59,536 nt of DNA from Chromatiales bacterium (GCA_027032075.1 JALVOC010000238.1:1-59536); one strand, 5' to 3'; shown: positions 48,363-58,921, counted from the stretch's first letter. Program-made: numbers and translations. The notes: generated by a model not told the origin, from the letters alone.

Positions 48363-49010
48363 TCAGCTTTCTTCTGCTGCGCCTTCTTCACCAGCCTCTT
48401 CACCCTCTTCCGCTTCATGCTCCTCCTTGGCGCCGCGCGGCAGGTGGATATTGACAACAGACTGGTCGTGGCCTTCACCGTGCATCAGTTCCAGCAGTTC
48501 GACACCGGCCGGCAACTTCAGATCGGTCAGATGAATCGTGCCATCCAGTTCGAGCTCCGCCAGATCCACCTCGATGAATTCCGGCAGATCCTTCGGCAGG
48601 CAGCTGACTTCCACTTCCACGACATTGTGGGAGACCAGACCACCGGCTTTCACACCCGGTGACTTCTCTTCGTTGATGAAATGCAGCGGCACATGCACGC
48701 GGATTTTTTCAGACGCGCTGACGCGTTGAAAGTCAACATGCAATACAACGGGTTTGCTGGGATGACGCTGCAAATCCTTGAGAATGGCCTGCTCTTCGCT
48801 GCCACCCAGTTTCACCGTCAGAATATGTGAAAAGAAGGCTTCATTTTCCAGCTGATGTATCAGTTCATTGTGTTTCAGCGAAATCGAAGCAGGTTCTTTA
48901 CCTGCGCCATAGATGACAGCAGGCACCTTGCCTTCACGACGCAGGCGGCGGCTCGCACCTTTCCCCTGATCGGTTCTCGGCTCGGCTTCCAGAATAAAGC
49001 TTTCGCTCAT
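48363..49010 (-). CDS. rplY: 50S ribosomal protein L25 (Ctc type)
   Basis: 215 residues, the long Ctc form rather than the 94-residue E. coli type. The N-terminal 5S-rRNA-binding domain reads [28 protein letters not shown], followed by the C-terminal beta domain ([40 protein letters not shown]). The tail is a long Glu/Ala stretch, as in other Ctc proteins. Confidence 0.97.
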   Translation of the reverse strand: MSESFILEAEPRTDQGKGASRRLRREGKVPAVIYGAGKEPASISLKHNELIHQLENEAFFSHILTVKLGGSEEQAILKDLQRHPSKPVVLHVDFQRVSASEKIRVHVPLHFINEEKSPGVKAGGLVSHNVVEVEVSCLPKDLPEFIEVDLAELELDGTIHLTDLKLPAGVELLELMHGEGHDQSVVNIHLPRGAKEEHEAEEGEEAGEEGAAEES

Positions 49011-49121
49011 GGTTTTTCTCCTTACAAGTTAAAATCACCAACCCTGAAAATCCGTCAGATACCAGGGCCGGCGCCGCCACTTCCGCGACCAGAAGCAGCA
49101 TGGGATGTCAGTTCGTCATAC

Positions 49122-50075
49122 CTAGTCGAGGAATAACGAACTGACAGATTCTTCATTGCTGACGCGGCGCATGGTTTCCGCCAGCAATTCGGCAATACTC
49201 AATTGACGAATGCGCCCGCAACTCGCGGCGGCGCCCGACAAGGGGATGGTGTTCGTCACTACCAATTCATCCAGCGCCGAATTGTTGATGTTGTCCACCG
49301 CCGGACCCGACAACACCGGGTGGGTGCAGTAGGCCACCACCTTTGAGGCGCCATGTTCTTTCAGGGCGTCTGCCGCCTGGCAAAGCGTGCCGGCGGTATC
49401 CACCAGATCGTCCACAATAATGCAGCTCCTGCCTTCCACGTCGCCAATGATGTTCATCACCTTGGCCTCATTCGGCCGCGGGCGGCGTTTGTCAATGATC
49501 GCCAGTTCGGCATCGTCGAGGCGCTTCGCCAGCGCCCTGGCGCGCACCACCCCACCGACGTCAGGCGAAACCACCATCAGGTCCGGATACTTCTGCCGCC
49601 AGACATCGCCAAGCAGAATGGGCGAGGCGTATACGTTATCGACCGGAACGCTGAAAAATCCCTGGATCTGATCGGCATGCAGATCGACGGTCAACACCCG
49701 ATCGGTTCCGGCAATACAAATCATGTCCGCCACCACCTTGGCCGTGATCGGCACACGCGCCGAGCGCGGGCGGCGGTCCTGCCGGGCATAGCCGAAATAG
49801 GGAACCACCGCGGTAATGCGCGCAGCGGAGGAACGGCGCATGGCATCCACCATCACAATCAGCTCCATCAGATTGTTGTTGGTGGGAGCACAGGTCGGTT
49901 GCACGATAAAAATGTCCTTGCCACGAACATTTTCCATCACTTCGACCATGACCTCGCCGTCACTGAACTTGCCGACCAGGGCCTTGCCCAGCGGCATGTT
50001 CAGCCTTTCAACGATTTCCTTCGCCAGAAGCGGGTTGGCATTACCCGCAAACACCATCATATTGCTATCGGTCAC
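49122..50075 (-). CDS. prs: Ribose-phosphate pyrophosphokinase
   Basis: 317 residues from a GTG (Met at residue 6 is an alternative). Makes PRPP for nucleotide, His and Trp synthesis. Motifs: [70 protein letters not shown], and the PRPP loop [19 protein letters not shown]. Flanked upstream by tRNA-Gln, downstream by rplY. Confidence 0.97.
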   Translation of the reverse strand: MTDSNMMVFAGNANPLLAKEIVERLNMPLGKALVGKFSDGEVMVEVMENVRGKDIFIVQPTCAPTNNNLMELIVMVDAMRRSSAARITAVVPYFGYARQDRRPRSARVPITAKVVADMICIAGTDRVLTVDLHADQIQGFFSVPVDNVYASPILLGDVWRQKYPDLMVVSPDVGGVVRARALAKRLDDAELAIIDKRRPRPNEAKVMNIIGDVEGRSCIIVDDLVDTAGTLCQAADALKEHGASKVVAYCTHPVLSGPAVDNINNSALDELVVTNTIPLSGAAASCGRIRQLSIAELLAETMRRVSNEESVSSLFLD

Positions 50076-50200
50076 GCTGCCCCCAATAGATGCAACCTCA
50101 AATCAAAAAATGGCCGTCCGAAATGCGAACCCTGCGGGCCTTCCTGTCCTGTACCGTAAAACTGCATGATATTCGACCAACGGGTGAATAACCATAAAAA

Positions 50201-50275
50201 TGGCTGGGCCGGCAGGATTCGAACCTGCGAATGCTGGGATCAAAACCCAGTGCCTTACCGCTTGGCGACGGCCCA
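50201..50275 (-). tRNA. tRNA-Gln (TTG anticodon)
   Basis: The minus strand reads TGGGCCGTCGCCAAGCGGTA at the 5' end, anticodon stem-loop CTGGG-TTTTGAT-CCCAG (TTG), T arm AGGTTCGAATCCT, and ends CGGCCCAGCCA with encoded CCA. Acceptor arms TGGGCCG/CGGCCCA pair fully. Located between ispE and prs, as in related genomes. Confidence 0.95.
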
Positions 50276-50382
50276 GTAAACCAGTAGCTGGGAACGGGTT
50301 GCGAGTAACGGGGGGCAATCAGGCCTTCTCCCGAATATGCCTCGTACCGACCCGAACCACTCTCATTTTTCCGGGGTTCGGC

Positions 50383-51252
50383 TCAGGGTGTTTGATCCTG
50401 CTCCCCGTTCCTGTAAAACAGTGGACTCTGGTTGCATCCTCTGGCCACGAATCCCGTCCAGGCATGCGCCAGTTCACCATAGGCCTGGCGTGCGCCGGCC
50501 TCATTCTCGAAGGCGGCAAACACACATGCACCTGTCCCTGTCATTCTCGCCGGGGCAAAGGCTGCAAGTTCGTGCAAGGCCCTGTCCACTTCGGGATACT
50601 GCTTCCGCACCAGCCTTTCACAGACGTTTTCCACAGGCCCGCCCGCGAGAAAGTCGCGTATTGTAATGGGTGGACAATCTCGCCGCAATTGCGGGGCTGA
50701 AAAAACCTCGGCGGTCGAAACGGTTACCGGCGGGCAAAGCACCACGAACCAGGGTTGCGGCAACGCCACCGGCACAAGCGCCTCACCCACACCTTCGGCC
50801 CAGGCGGCCCTGCCATGGATGAAGACCGGCACATCCGCACCCAGTTGCAGGCCGAGACGGGCCAGGGCGGATTCCGTCAGATGACACCCCCACAGCCGGT
50901 TCAGGGCTACCAGGGTGGTTGCAGCATCCGAGCTGCCACCCCCGAGTCCACCACCCATGGGCAGACGTTTTTCCACATGAATTTCCACCCCCTGTTCGAT
51001 CCCCGCTGTCTGCTGCAACAACCGGGCAGCCCGGATCACCAGATCCTCTTCCGCCGCCACACCCGGCAAGTCACTGCCACGCCGGATGATCCCGTCCTCA
51101 CGCAAACAAAAGCGCAACCGATCGCCAAAATCCAGAAACTGGAAAACCGTTTGCAGCAGATGATAACCATCCTCCCGCCGGCCGGTGATGTGCAAAAACA
51201 GGTTCAGTTTGGCGGGGGCAGGCCACACGCCTTCGGTACTCGATGCTGGCAT
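50383..51252 (-). CDS. ispE: 4-diphosphocytidyl-2-C-methyl-D-erythritol kinase
   Basis: 289 residues from MPASSTEGVWPAPAKLNLFL. MEP pathway kinase of the GHMP fold: PAPAKLNLFLHITGRREDGYHLL, ATP loop LPMGGGLGGGSSDAATTLVAL, and C-terminal ARMTGTGACVFAAF. GGA sits 6 bases before this ATG; an upstream in-frame start adds 11 residues. Clustered with lolB on the minus strand, as usual. Confidence 0.97.
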   Translation of the reverse strand: MPASSTEGVWPAPAKLNLFLHITGRREDGYHLLQTVFQFLDFGDRLRFCLREDGIIRRGSDLPGVAAEEDLVIRAARLLQQTAGIEQGVEIHVEKRLPMGGGLGGGSSDAATTLVALNRLWGCHLTESALARLGLQLGADVPVFIHGRAAWAEGVGEALVPVALPQPWFVVLCPPVTVSTAEVFSAPQLRRDCPPITIRDFLAGGPVENVCERLVRKQYPEVDRALHELAAFAPARMTGTGACVFAAFENEAGARQAYGELAHAWTGFVARGCNQSPLFYRNGEQDQTP

Positions 51253-51365
51253 CTTATTCCATTGACAATATGATCGAATGATCACCGGAACACTTCACAC
51301 CCCCGCGGCCTCCCGGCGGTCATGCGCAGGCGAAGCGGAAGGGGGACTGCAACAACCTTCGTGGA

Positions 51366-51938
51366 TCAATCATCCGCTTGCAGCAACCGCAGCCTGTTTC
51401 CGTTGATAAACTCGTGCGGCGGCACGGACAGATTGTGCTGCCCGGGATGACCACTTTTCCTGAAGATACGCCCGGCGGTGTCGAAACGGGCATTGTAGCA
51501 GGGTTCGGTAAAACCGTTGCCACCCCCGGGCAGGGGCTCGAAACGGATGCGGCAACCGCGGCGGGTTTCCCGCGCCAGAAACACAAAATACTCCGCCTTT
51601 ATGGAGCGCATCGGGTTTTGGCTGCCAGGCGGCTGCGTACTTTCCCGGGATTCGGGATCACGCAACTGCTCGGCGCCCAGCTGCTGCAAACGACGGATAT
51701 CCTCTTCGCTGCGGTGATAGATCCACACCTCACCCCCTGGCCAGTCCACCGTTCGCCAGTCACCCCGGTGCAAGCCGCTGAGCGCCACTTCCTGCCGCCA
51801 TGGATTGGGACGGCCATTGCCCTCCTCTGTGGCAGGCTGACGCAAGCTGGCGACAAACGGTATGCTGACAACAACCAGCCCGGCAAGGAGCAGAAATTTC
51901 AGCAGGACGGAAAGATAAAGGCGTTTTATGCGACTCAT
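51366..51938 (-). CDS. Membrane-anchored Rieske-like protein lacking cluster ligands
   Basis: 190 residues. An N-terminal membrane anchor (SVLLKFLLLAGLVVVSIPFV) precedes a domain that resembles the second half of Rieske proteins: GNGFTEPCYNARFDTAGRIF, RKSGHPGQHNLSVPPHEFIN, NGNRLRL. In true Rieske proteins the matching positions read CPCHGSxFD with a CxH earlier; here the histidine is replaced (PCYNARFD) and no CxH box is seen, so it should not bind a [2Fe-2S] cluster. It starts 4 bases past lolB. Function unknown; the fold assignment is by eye. Confidence 0.65.
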   Translation of the reverse strand: MSRIKRLYLSVLLKFLLLAGLVVVSIPFVASLRQPATEEGNGRPNPWRQEVALSGLHRGDWRTVDWPGGEVWIYHRSEEDIRRLQQLGAEQLRDPESRESTQPPGSQNPMRSIKAEYFVFLARETRRGCRIRFEPLPGGGNGFTEPCYNARFDTAGRIFRKSGHPGQHNLSVPPHEFINGNRLRLLQADD

Positions 51939-51942
51939 TTCG

Positions 51943-52542
51943 TCAGGAAGACAATCGCCACTCATGCACCACCAGCAAAACCTTGAGATCGTCATGGGTG
52001 ATCACCAGTTTCTCCGGCAACTGCCAGTTGTTGACCAGCGTATACTCCCTGAATTCCACCTTCCAGCCCCGCTGGCGCAGGTGCGCCAGCCGGCCGCTGC
52101 CGTCCAGGCGGATTTCGCTCGAGTGATTCTTGCCGGGATCGGGCAATCCGAGGATCCAGTAGCGCAGGCCGGTGACCGGCATGCGCACGCCGGTATGCTC
52201 GTATAGCAGCTCTTCCGGCTGCTCGGCAAAATAAACATGCTGCTCGGCATCACGCAGTATCACGCCGCCGCCATCGTCACCCACCAGCTTGATCTGGCCG
52301 CTGCCGAAGGGACCGGCGAGGAAAATTTCATAATGCCCGCCTTTCTGCTGCCAGCGGACATTCAGATTCCACACCTCTTCACCGTTGATGATGGCGAGCC
52401 GCCCGCTCAAGTGCCACTCCTGCAACTGGGCCAGGTGTTGTTTGTGAACCTGCCAGGCTTGTTCAGGTTCAATGGAAGGAACAGGTGTTGGCGTGGTACA
52501 ACCTGCCAGCCACAGGCCGGCAAGAAACCATAACCATTTCAT
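51943..52542 (-). CDS. lolB: Outer-membrane lipoprotein insertion protein LolB
   Basis: 199 residues. Lipoprotein signal MKWLWFLAGLWLAGC with C15, then EWHLSGRLAIINGEEVWNLN, FLAGPFGSGQIKLVGDDGGG, PVTGLRYWILGLPDPGKNHS and a Trp-rich C-terminal barrel. LolB receives lipoproteins from LolA and places them in the outer membrane. It overlaps the upstream TPR gene by 4 bases. Confidence 0.95.
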   Translation of the reverse strand: MKWLWFLAGLWLAGCTTPTPVPSIEPEQAWQVHKQHLAQLQEWHLSGRLAIINGEEVWNLNVRWQQKGGHYEIFLAGPFGSGQIKLVGDDGGGVILRDAEQHVYFAEQPEELLYEHTGVRMPVTGLRYWILGLPDPGKNHSSEIRLDGSGRLAHLRQRGWKVEFREYTLVNNWQLPEKLVITHDDLKVLLVVHEWRLSS

Positions 52543-54353
52543 TCGGTAAAACGCTCGATGACATTCAGCAATACCTTGTCACTGGGGGTATCCTTTAATG
52601 CGTCTTCCCACACCTGACGCGCGCGCTCCTGATCACCGCGCACCCACAATACCTCGCCAAGATGTGCCGCAATTTCCGGATCTTTCATTTTTTCAAAGGC
52701 CTGTTTCAAATAATGCAACGCCTTTTCCTCCTCCCCGAGGCGGTAATAGGCCCAACCCAGGCTGTCGAGAATGGCCGCATCCCCCGGTTTGAGCTTGAGG
52801 GCCTTCTCGATGTAGCGTTTGCCCTCCCGGATGCGGTGGGTCTGATCCACCAGGGTATAGCCGAGTGCATTCAACGCTTCCGCATTGTTGGGTTCGTTTT
52901 TGACGATACGCTCCAGATCGGCAATCGACTCCTGCAGACGATCCATTTTTTCGTACACCATGGCACGGGCATAGAGCAGTTGGGAGTTATCAGGCATTTG
53001 CTGCAACGCCATGCTGTAAACCGCTTCGGCTTCCTGCAGGCGACCGGCCGTGCTCAGGATTTCCCCTTCTGCCAGATAGAGACGCAGTTCCATGTCCAGT
53101 GTTGGCGCACTGACGTTTTGCAGCCTTTCCCTGGCAGCGTCGATTTCACCCTGTTTCGCCAGGATTACCGCGATACGGATTTGCGCATCGACATAATTCT
53201 TGCCCTTGCGCACCTCGGCATAGTGTTGAATCGCCATCCTCGGCCGATTACTCAACTCTTCCGCATGCCCGAGATAGTAATGGGATTCCTCCACCCGCAC
53301 CCCGGCGGCGATCAGGCGCTGGAAATATTCCTTGGCGTCATCGATCTGTTGCAGTTGCAGATTGAGCAACCCCAGCGCAAACATCGCATCATACGCATCG
53401 GGTTTGTATTCAAGCACATTGGCAAACTGCTGCCGCGCTTGCTCGAATTTTTTTACGTCCACCAGTTTTCGGGCGTAATACATCCGCAGCATCGTATCCT
53501 TCGGTGCGTCCTCCACGGCTTCCTTTATCAGGGTAAGCACACGCTCTTTCTCCCCTTTCCGGGTCAGGATATTGGCGCGCAGAATATGTGCTTCCGTCCA
53601 GCGTGGCCGCTGTTCCAGTGCTTTTTCAATTTCCCTTTCCGCCAACTCATATCGCCCCATCAACATCGCAAGATTGGCATAGGCATAACGGGCATCAGGT
53701 TCATCCGGCCGCCGCGCAACCAGTTTTTCCATCGCTTTCAGCGCACTCTGCTTGTCTTTTTCCTTGCTCAGCAGCGAGGTGATCAGCATGTAACCGTTGC
53801 GCCCGCCCTGGCGGTTATGGTCCAGAACCCATTCCATGTGCACCAGCGCTTCGTCGATCTCCCCCGTGCGCACCAGCAGGGCGGCACACACCTGATGCGC
53901 CTCGCTTTTTTCCGGTTGCAACTCAACCCATAAGCGGGCTGCTTTCAGGGCCCGCTTTTCATCCCGGGCATAAACCGCCACCCGCGTGGCGCGTTCCACA
54001 ATCTGGGGATCGCGGGACAGTTCCGCCGCTTTCAGGTAAAACGGCACTGCCACGTCAAGCCGACCGCGTTGCCCGGCGATTTCCGCCGACAACAGGTAGT
54101 AGAGCAATTCGCCGGTCAATGCCTCTGTTTTTTTGCCGTGCGGGGTGCCCAACGGGGCTTTGGCGAATTTTTTCTGTTTCGGCTCGGTCTCGGGCTGCTT
54201 CGACGGTGCGGGTTTGACCGCCAGAGGATGGCCGGATTTTGTCACCGGCACCGTGGCGGGGGTATCATTCCCCACTGATGGCGAAGTGGCAGGGGTGGTA
54301 CAGCCCTGTACAATCAGGGCGATCAATACTGGCAGGAAAAATCGGGATTTCAT
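52539..54353 (-). CDS. TPR-repeat lipoprotein
   Basis: 604 residues. Signal FFLPVLIALIVQGC (C18) makes it a lipoprotein; a Pro/Lys/Thr-rich linker to about 70 is followed by TPR repeats across the rest (LLYYLLSAEIAGQRGRLDVA; KDTMLRMYYARKLVDVKKFE; AILDSLGWAYYRLGEEEKAL). It resembles the TPR proteins encoded between hemA and lolB in many gammaproteobacteria, of unproven function, possibly protein-complex scaffolds at the outer membrane. Divergent from hemA. Confidence 0.9.
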   Translation of the reverse strand: MKSRFFLPVLIALIVQGCTTPATSPSVGNDTPATVPVTKSGHPLAVKPAPSKQPETEPKQKKFAKAPLGTPHGKKTEALTGELLYYLLSAEIAGQRGRLDVAVPFYLKAAELSRDPQIVERATRVAVYARDEKRALKAARLWVELQPEKSEAHQVCAALLVRTGEIDEALVHMEWVLDHNRQGGRNGYMLITSLLSKEKDKQSALKAMEKLVARRPDEPDARYAYANLAMLMGRYELAEREIEKALEQRPRWTEAHILRANILTRKGEKERVLTLIKEAVEDAPKDTMLRMYYARKLVDVKKFEQARQQFANVLEYKPDAYDAMFALGLLNLQLQQIDDAKEYFQRLIAAGVRVEESHYYLGHAEELSNRPRMAIQHYAEVRKGKNYVDAQIRIAVILAKQGEIDAARERLQNVSAPTLDMELRLYLAEGEILSTAGRLQEAEAVYSMALQQMPDNSQLLYARAMVYEKMDRLQESIADLERIVKNEPNNAEALNALGYTLVDQTHRIREGKRYIEKALKLKPGDAAILDSLGWAYYRLGEEEKALHYLKQAFEKMKDPEIAAHLGEVLWVRGDQERARQVWEDALKDTPSDKVLLNVIERFTE

Positions 54354-54539
54354 TCAGTTCATCCGGGCTACAACGTGGGTAATCGATTAAAATTTACATT
54401 TATGCGGGAAACTATAACCAACTTTGGTATCTTTTACCTTTATAATATGACAGTACTTCGTTTAATGTGGTTGAAATTGTCTCTGAATTCAAGGATATAA
54501 AACACAATTTTCATCATTAATGGTGTTTGCAGGTCATCC

Positions 54540-55805
54540 GTGACATTACTCGCATTTGGTATCAATCATAAAACCGCCCCCGTCGCCATCAGGGAGAAGG
54601 TTGCTTTCGCCCCGGACAAGCTGGAGTCGGCGTTACGCGATCTCATTTCGCACACCGCCGTAAACGAGGCGGCCATCGTCTCCACCTGTAATCGCACCGA
54701 ACTCTATTGCGGCCTCAGGGAAATGGACAGCCACAGCATTCTCGACTGGTTCCGCAAATATCACCAGCTGGAAAACGAAGAACTGGAACCCTATACCTAT
54801 ACCCACCTGGACAATGCCGCCGTGCAGCACATTCTGCGTGTGGCCAGCGGCCTGGACTCATTGGTTCTGGGCGAACCGCAGATTCTTGGACAAATCAAGG
54901 AGGCTTATCACACCGCCAGCCATGCCGGCGCCATCGGCCAGCAGCTCAACCGCCTGTTCCAGCACACCTTCTCGGTGGCCAAACAGGTACGCACAGACAC
55001 CGCTATCGGTTCCAGTCCGGTTTCGGTTGCCTTCGCCGCTGTCAGCCTGGCGCGTCAGATATTCAGCGATCTGAGCCAACACACCGCCATGCTCATCGGC
55101 GCAGGAGAAACCATCGAACTGGTCGCCCGCCATTTGAGTGAGCAAAAGGTGAAGCGCATTATAGTTGCCAACCGCACCATCGAGCGTGCCCGCCTGTTGG
55201 CAGATCACTTCAGCAACGGCGAAGCGATTGCCCTGGCCGGGATGCCGGAACGTCTGGTGGATGCGGATATCATCATTTCTTCCACCGCAAGCCAGTTGCC
55301 GATCCTCGGGAAGGGCGCGGTGGAACGTGCGCTCAAAGCACGCAAACACCGTCCGATGTTCATGGTGGATATCGCAGTACCGCGCGATATCGAACCGGAA
55401 GTCAGTGAATTGTCCGATGTCTATCTGTACACCGTGGACGATCTGCATGAAGTCATCGAGGAAGGCCGCCAGTCCCGCGAGGAAGCCGCTCATCAGGCCG
55501 AAGAGATCATCGAAAACGAAGTGGAACATTTCATGGGATGGCTGCGTTCACTCGATGCGGTCGACACCATCTGCGCCTATCGCCAACAGGCGGAAAAACT
55601 GCGTGACGAGGCCCTCGCCAATGCCCGCCGCCAACTCGCCGCCGGCAAGGATGCAAACGATGTCATCAATGAACTGGCCCGCACCCTGACCAATAAACTC
55701 CTGCACCAACCCACAGTCCGGATGAACCGCGCCGCCTTTAACGGCGATGTTGAGCTGCTCAATACCTTACGTGAGTTGTTCGATCTGAAAGATAACAGTA
55801 ATTAA
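54540..55805 (+). CDS. hemA: Glutamyl-tRNA reductase
   Basis: 421 residues from a GTG. First committed enzyme of C5-pathway haem synthesis, giving glutamate-1-semialdehyde. Catalytic C50 is in [33 protein letters not shown]-binding [16 protein letters not shown] and [15 protein letters not shown] follow. A TATAAT at 54441-54446 may be the -10 box, though the -35 is not clear. The prfA gene starts 12 bases past its stop. Confidence 0.97.
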   Translation: MTLLAFGINHKTAPVAIREKVAFAPDKLESALRDLISHTAVNEAAIVSTCNRTELYCGLREMDSHSILDWFRKYHQLENEELEPYTYTHLDNAAVQHILRVASGLDSLVLGEPQILGQIKEAYHTASHAGAIGQQLNRLFQHTFSVAKQVRTDTAIGSSPVSVAFAAVSLARQIFSDLSQHTAMLIGAGETIELVARHLSEQKVKRIIVANRTIERARLLADHFSNGEAIALAGMPERLVDADIIISSTASQLPILGKGAVERALKARKHRPMFMVDIAVPRDIEPEVSELSDVYLYTVDDLHEVIEEGRQSREEAAHQAEEIIENEVEHFMGWLRSLDAVDTICAYRQQAEKLRDEALANARRQLAAGKDANDVINELARTLTNKLLHQPTVRMNRAAFNGDVELLNTLRELFDLKDNSN

Positions 55806-55817
55806 ACCCGCCTCATC

Positions 55818-56903
55818 ATGAAAGCCTCCATCCAAAGCAAGCTGGAAGCCTTGGCCGATCGCCTGGAAGAAATCAATGCCCTGCTGGCCGATCCCGATGT
55901 CATCAGCGATCAGAACCAGTTCCGCACCTTGTCGCAGGAGTATGCGCAGATCAATCCGGTTGTCTCCTGTTTTAAACAATACCTGGCCACCTTGTCCGAT
56001 ATCGACGAAGCCGAAAAGATGCTTGATGACAGTGATGCGGAAATGCGGGAGATGGCCGAAGAGGAAATCAGGCAGGCCAAAAAGAAACGTGAAGCCCTCG
56101 AGAAGGAACTGCAGTTGTTGATGCTGCCATCGGATCCGAATGACGAGAAAAATATTTTCCTGGAAATACGCGCAGGCACGGGGGGTGACGAGGCTGCGCT
56201 GTTCGCGGGCGATCTGTTCCGCATGTATGCCCGTTATGCCGAACGGCGCCACTGGAAACTGGAAGTGATCAGCGAAAGTCCCGGTGAGCACGGCGGTTAC
56301 AAGGAGATCATTGCCCGTATCGAGGGTCAGGGCGCCTATTCCCGCCTCAAGTTTGAATCCGGCGGCCATCGGGTGCAGCGGGTGCCGGAAACCGAATCAC
56401 AAGGCCGTATCCATACCTCGGCCTGCACCGTGGCGGTGATGCCGGAAGCGGACGAAGTGGAAAAAATCGATATCAATCCTGCCGATCTGAAGGTGGACAC
56501 CTTCCGGGCTTCCGGTGCCGGTGGACAACATGTCAACAAGACCGACTCGGCCATCCGCATCACCCACCTCCCCTCGGGTATCGTGGTGGAGTGCCAGGAT
56601 GAGCGCTCACAACATAAAAACCGGGCCCGCGCCATGTCGCTGCTGCAATCCAAACTGTTCCAGATCGAACAGGCAAAACAACAGGCGGAAGAGGCACAAA
56701 CCCGGAAACTGCTGGTCGGCAGCGGCGATCGTTCCGAACGCATTCGCACCTATAACTTCCCGCAGGGCAGAATCACCGATCACCGTATCAACCTGACGCT
56801 TTATAAACTGGATGAAATCATGCAGGGCAACCTGGATGAAATCATCGAACCGCTGATAGCAGAACATCAGGCCGATCTGCTGGCGGCAATGGGTGAGGAA
56901 TAA
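55818..56903 (+). CDS. prfA: Peptide chain release factor 1
   Basis: 361 residues. Release factor for UAA/UAG. GGQ motif at 235-237 in [20 protein letters not shown]; upstream [20 protein letters not shown] and downstream [20 protein letters not shown]. The codon-recognition tripeptide region PETESQ is intact (PxT). The expected next gene prmC, the methylase of this GGQ, is not found in the remaining window. Confidence 0.97.
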   Translation: MKASIQSKLEALADRLEEINALLADPDVISDQNQFRTLSQEYAQINPVVSCFKQYLATLSDIDEAEKMLDDSDAEMREMAEEEIRQAKKKREALEKELQLLMLPSDPNDEKNIFLEIRAGTGGDEAALFAGDLFRMYARYAERRHWKLEVISESPGEHGGYKEIIARIEGQGAYSRLKFESGGHRVQRVPETESQGRIHTSACTVAVMPEADEVEKIDINPADLKVDTFRASGAGGQHVNKTDSAIRITHLPSGIVVECQDERSQHKNRARAMSLLQSKLFQIEQAKQQAEEAQTRKLLVGSGDRSERIRTYNFPQGRITDHRINLTLYKLDEIMQGNLDEIIEPLIAEHQADLLAAMGEE

Positions 56904-56980
56904 AACAAGGCAGGCGGAAACCAGGCCGGGCGGCAAGGCGCATCCGCCGTTTGAGTCCCCTCGCGAAACGGGCAAAAAAA

Positions 56981-56996
56981 TGTGAGCTGCTTCACA
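56981..56996 (+). promoter_or_regulatory. CRP/Vfr-type binding site before the T6SS accessory genes
   Basis: TGTGAGCTGCTTCACA fits the CRP consensus TGTGA-N6-TCACA at all ten conserved positions, flanked by A on the left and T on the right, extending each arm to six. About 20 bases downstream a weak promoter (TTGATA at 57015-57020, GATAAG at 57037-57042) would place the site near -60, a usual class I activation distance. Other bases of 56904-57215 show no gene. Confidence 0.6.
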
Positions 56997-57215
56997 TGTT
57001 CGCCCAAACGGGATTTGATACCATATTTTATGTAATGATAAGCTGGAAATCCGAAACCGGTGCGGTAAAGGACGAAAAAGCGCGACAAGCCAGGGAGCAG
57101 GCTTGACATCCCCCTCCTCCCGAAACTGTGCCATCAATGCTGCCCCGCTATATCTTCCAGTGCGCCCGGGAAAATCCGCCAGCCGGCAGATCCGCACTTT
57201 TGCAAGGAGGAAAAC

Positions 57216-57638
57216 ATGGCCACAATCAAAACAATCCATCCGGCCACATCTGAAAACCGTTACCTCGCCCGGGTCGAAACGGCGCAGCAGGGTGAAGCCG
57301 GCCATGTGCTGTACGACGGCGTTCGTCTGCAGGTCATCGCCCATCTTGATACCGTCACCTGGCTGACACCCGGCGATCGGGTTTTTATCGAAATAATCGA
57401 TGACGGTGCCGTTATTCTCGGCCGTCTGCGTGCGCCCACGGAGCAGCCTGCCGCCGTGGTACACATCGATACCGAAAAGCGGCTGGTACTCAACTGCACC
57501 GGCGGGGTGATTCTGCACGCCACCGACAATACCATTGAACTGCGAAAGGATGGCACCATCCTGATCGACGGCAAGACCATCCAGTCTCGCGCTGACGGCC
57601 AGCACCGCCTGCAGGGCGCCACGATCGAACTCAACTAG
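57216..57638 (+). CDS. T6SS-associated DUF6484-like protein
   Basis: 140 residues with an excellent ribosome site (AAGGAGG, 57204-57210). N-terminal beta region (RYLARVETAQQGEAGHVLYD, WLTPGDRVFIEIIDDGAVIL) then beta-helix-like repeats VHIDTEKRLVLNCTGGVILH, NTIELRKDGTILIDGKTIQS. This resembles DUF6484 and VgrG/PAAR-adjacent spike proteins of type VI secretion loci. No effector domain. First of at least three genes in a plus-strand series. Confidence 0.6.
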   Translation: MATIKTIHPATSENRYLARVETAQQGEAGHVLYDGVRLQVIAHLDTVTWLTPGDRVFIEIIDDGAVILGRLRAPTEQPAAVVHIDTEKRLVLNCTGGVILHATDNTIELRKDGTILIDGKTIQSRADGQHRLQGATIELN

Positions 57639-57655
57639 GCCCGTACCTACCGCCC

Positions 57656-58921
57656 ATGGATATGGACGTCCCGCTCCTGCAGACCCACCGCGACAGCGCC
57701 GAGGCCCTGTTCCGCCAGCGCGAGCAATGGCGGCAGGCCGAGGGCATCGCGGCCCACAGCCTGCAACGACTGGAACAGCGGTTGCGGCTGCATCTGCACG
57801 TCCTCGCCCATATCCCGCCCGAGGCCGATGCCCCCGCGCCGTCGAACACCGCCGCGGCCTTCGTCCAACTCGCCCCGGCCCTGGAGGGCGTGAACGGCGA
57901 ACACCGGGCCGCAGCAGCGTCCCGGGCGCTCGAATGGCTGGGCGGGGAAGCGCCGCCGCTGCGCGAGGCGGCCTTCCAGGCGCTTGCGCTCTACCCGGTT
58001 CCCGAAGCCGTCGAGGAAACCCGCCGGGCCTGGGAGGATACGCCCGGCCTGCGCGCCGTTCTGGTGGAGATCTGGCGCATCCAGGGCGCGAGCGTCCCGC
58101 GCGGCCTGCTCAACCAGGCCGAACTGCACGCCCACGACGCCGGGCTGCAGGCCGCCGTCCTGCGCTACAGCGCCGACTGGCCGGAAGCCGGCCTGTCGGT
58201 GTTCCGACCCTACTATCACACGCTCACCAACGATCCGTTCGCGCGCATCGCCGAACATGCACTGCTCGCCGAGGCCCTGCGCGGCGGCCTGCTGCGCGGC
58301 GATGCCGATGCTGTCCTGGCCCTGCGCCGGGCCATCGAACAGCAGGCCGGCCCCGACGAGACCGCGCCGCTCCTGCGCCTCGCCGCCCTGAGCGGCGAGC
58401 CCGGTTTTCATCCGGTGCTCCAGCAACATGCCCGCAGCGAACCGGAAAGCGGCTATCGCCTGCTGGCCCTCTGGGGCCGCCGCGAGGCCGTCGACGATCT
58501 GCTCGAGGGCCTGGAATCGCCACGCGACAACGCCCCTGCGGCCGCTGCCTGGCGACTGCTCACCGGCCAGCGTCTTCCCAGACGGCCCCGCATGCAGGTG
58601 GTGGGCGAGCATGAGCCGGAGGCCGCCACCGGCGAGTCCATCGCCGACATCGAAGCCGCCCGCCGATGGTGGTTGGCAACGCGCGAGGGCTGGGCGCCGG
58701 ACGAGCGCCGCCTGCTCGGCCGTCCCCTGTCCGCCGCCGCGCCCCTCGCCTGGCTGGCCGACGAGGCGGGTGCGCCCGCCGCCGACGCCCTCGATCTGCT
58801 CGGCCTGCAAACAGGGCGCCCCGTGGGCGTCGCGCCCGAGACCTGGATCCTGCGCCGACAGGAATGCCTCGCCTCACTCGACATCCCCGAACCGGCAGCG
58901 CCGCAGGTGGCCCATGCTTGA
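57656..58921 (+). CDS. TIGR02270-like type VI secretion accessory protein
   Basis: 421 residues, Ala/Arg/Leu-rich, with HEAT-like helical pairs (AAASRALEWLGGEAPPLREA, AFQALALYPVPEAVEETRRA) and WWLATREGWAPDERRLLGRP near the end. I associate it with TIGR02270, a family linked to T6SS VgrG/DUF2169 clusters; function unknown. The DNA is markedly more GC-rich than in the preceding housekeeping block. Its stop overlaps the next gene by 8 bases. Confidence 0.65.
   Translation: MDMDVPLLQTHRDSAEALFRQREQWRQAEGIAAHSLQRLEQRLRLHLHVLAHIPPEADAPAPSNTAAAFVQLAPALEGVNGEHRAAAASRALEWLGGEAPPLREAAFQALALYPVPEAVEETRRAWEDTPGLRAVLVEIWRIQGASVPRGLLNQAELHAHDAGLQAAVLRYSADWPEAGLSVFRPYYHTLTNDPFARIAEHALLAEALRGGLLRGDADAVLALRRAIEQQAGPDETAPLLRLAALSGEPGFHPVLQQHARSEPESGYRLLALWGRREAVDDLLEGLESPRDNAPAAAAWRLLTGQRLPRRPRMQVVGEHEPEAATGESIADIEAARRWWLATREGWAPDERRLLGRPLSAAAPLAWLADEAGAPAADALDLLGLQTGRPVGVAPETWILRRQECLASLDIPEPAAPQVAHA

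Noticed and set aside
57160-57215. Sigma54 promoter before the T6SS genes (GG...GC pattern near CCGGCAG...TTTGCA)
   Set aside because: Spacing between GG and GC is about 15 bases instead of 10.
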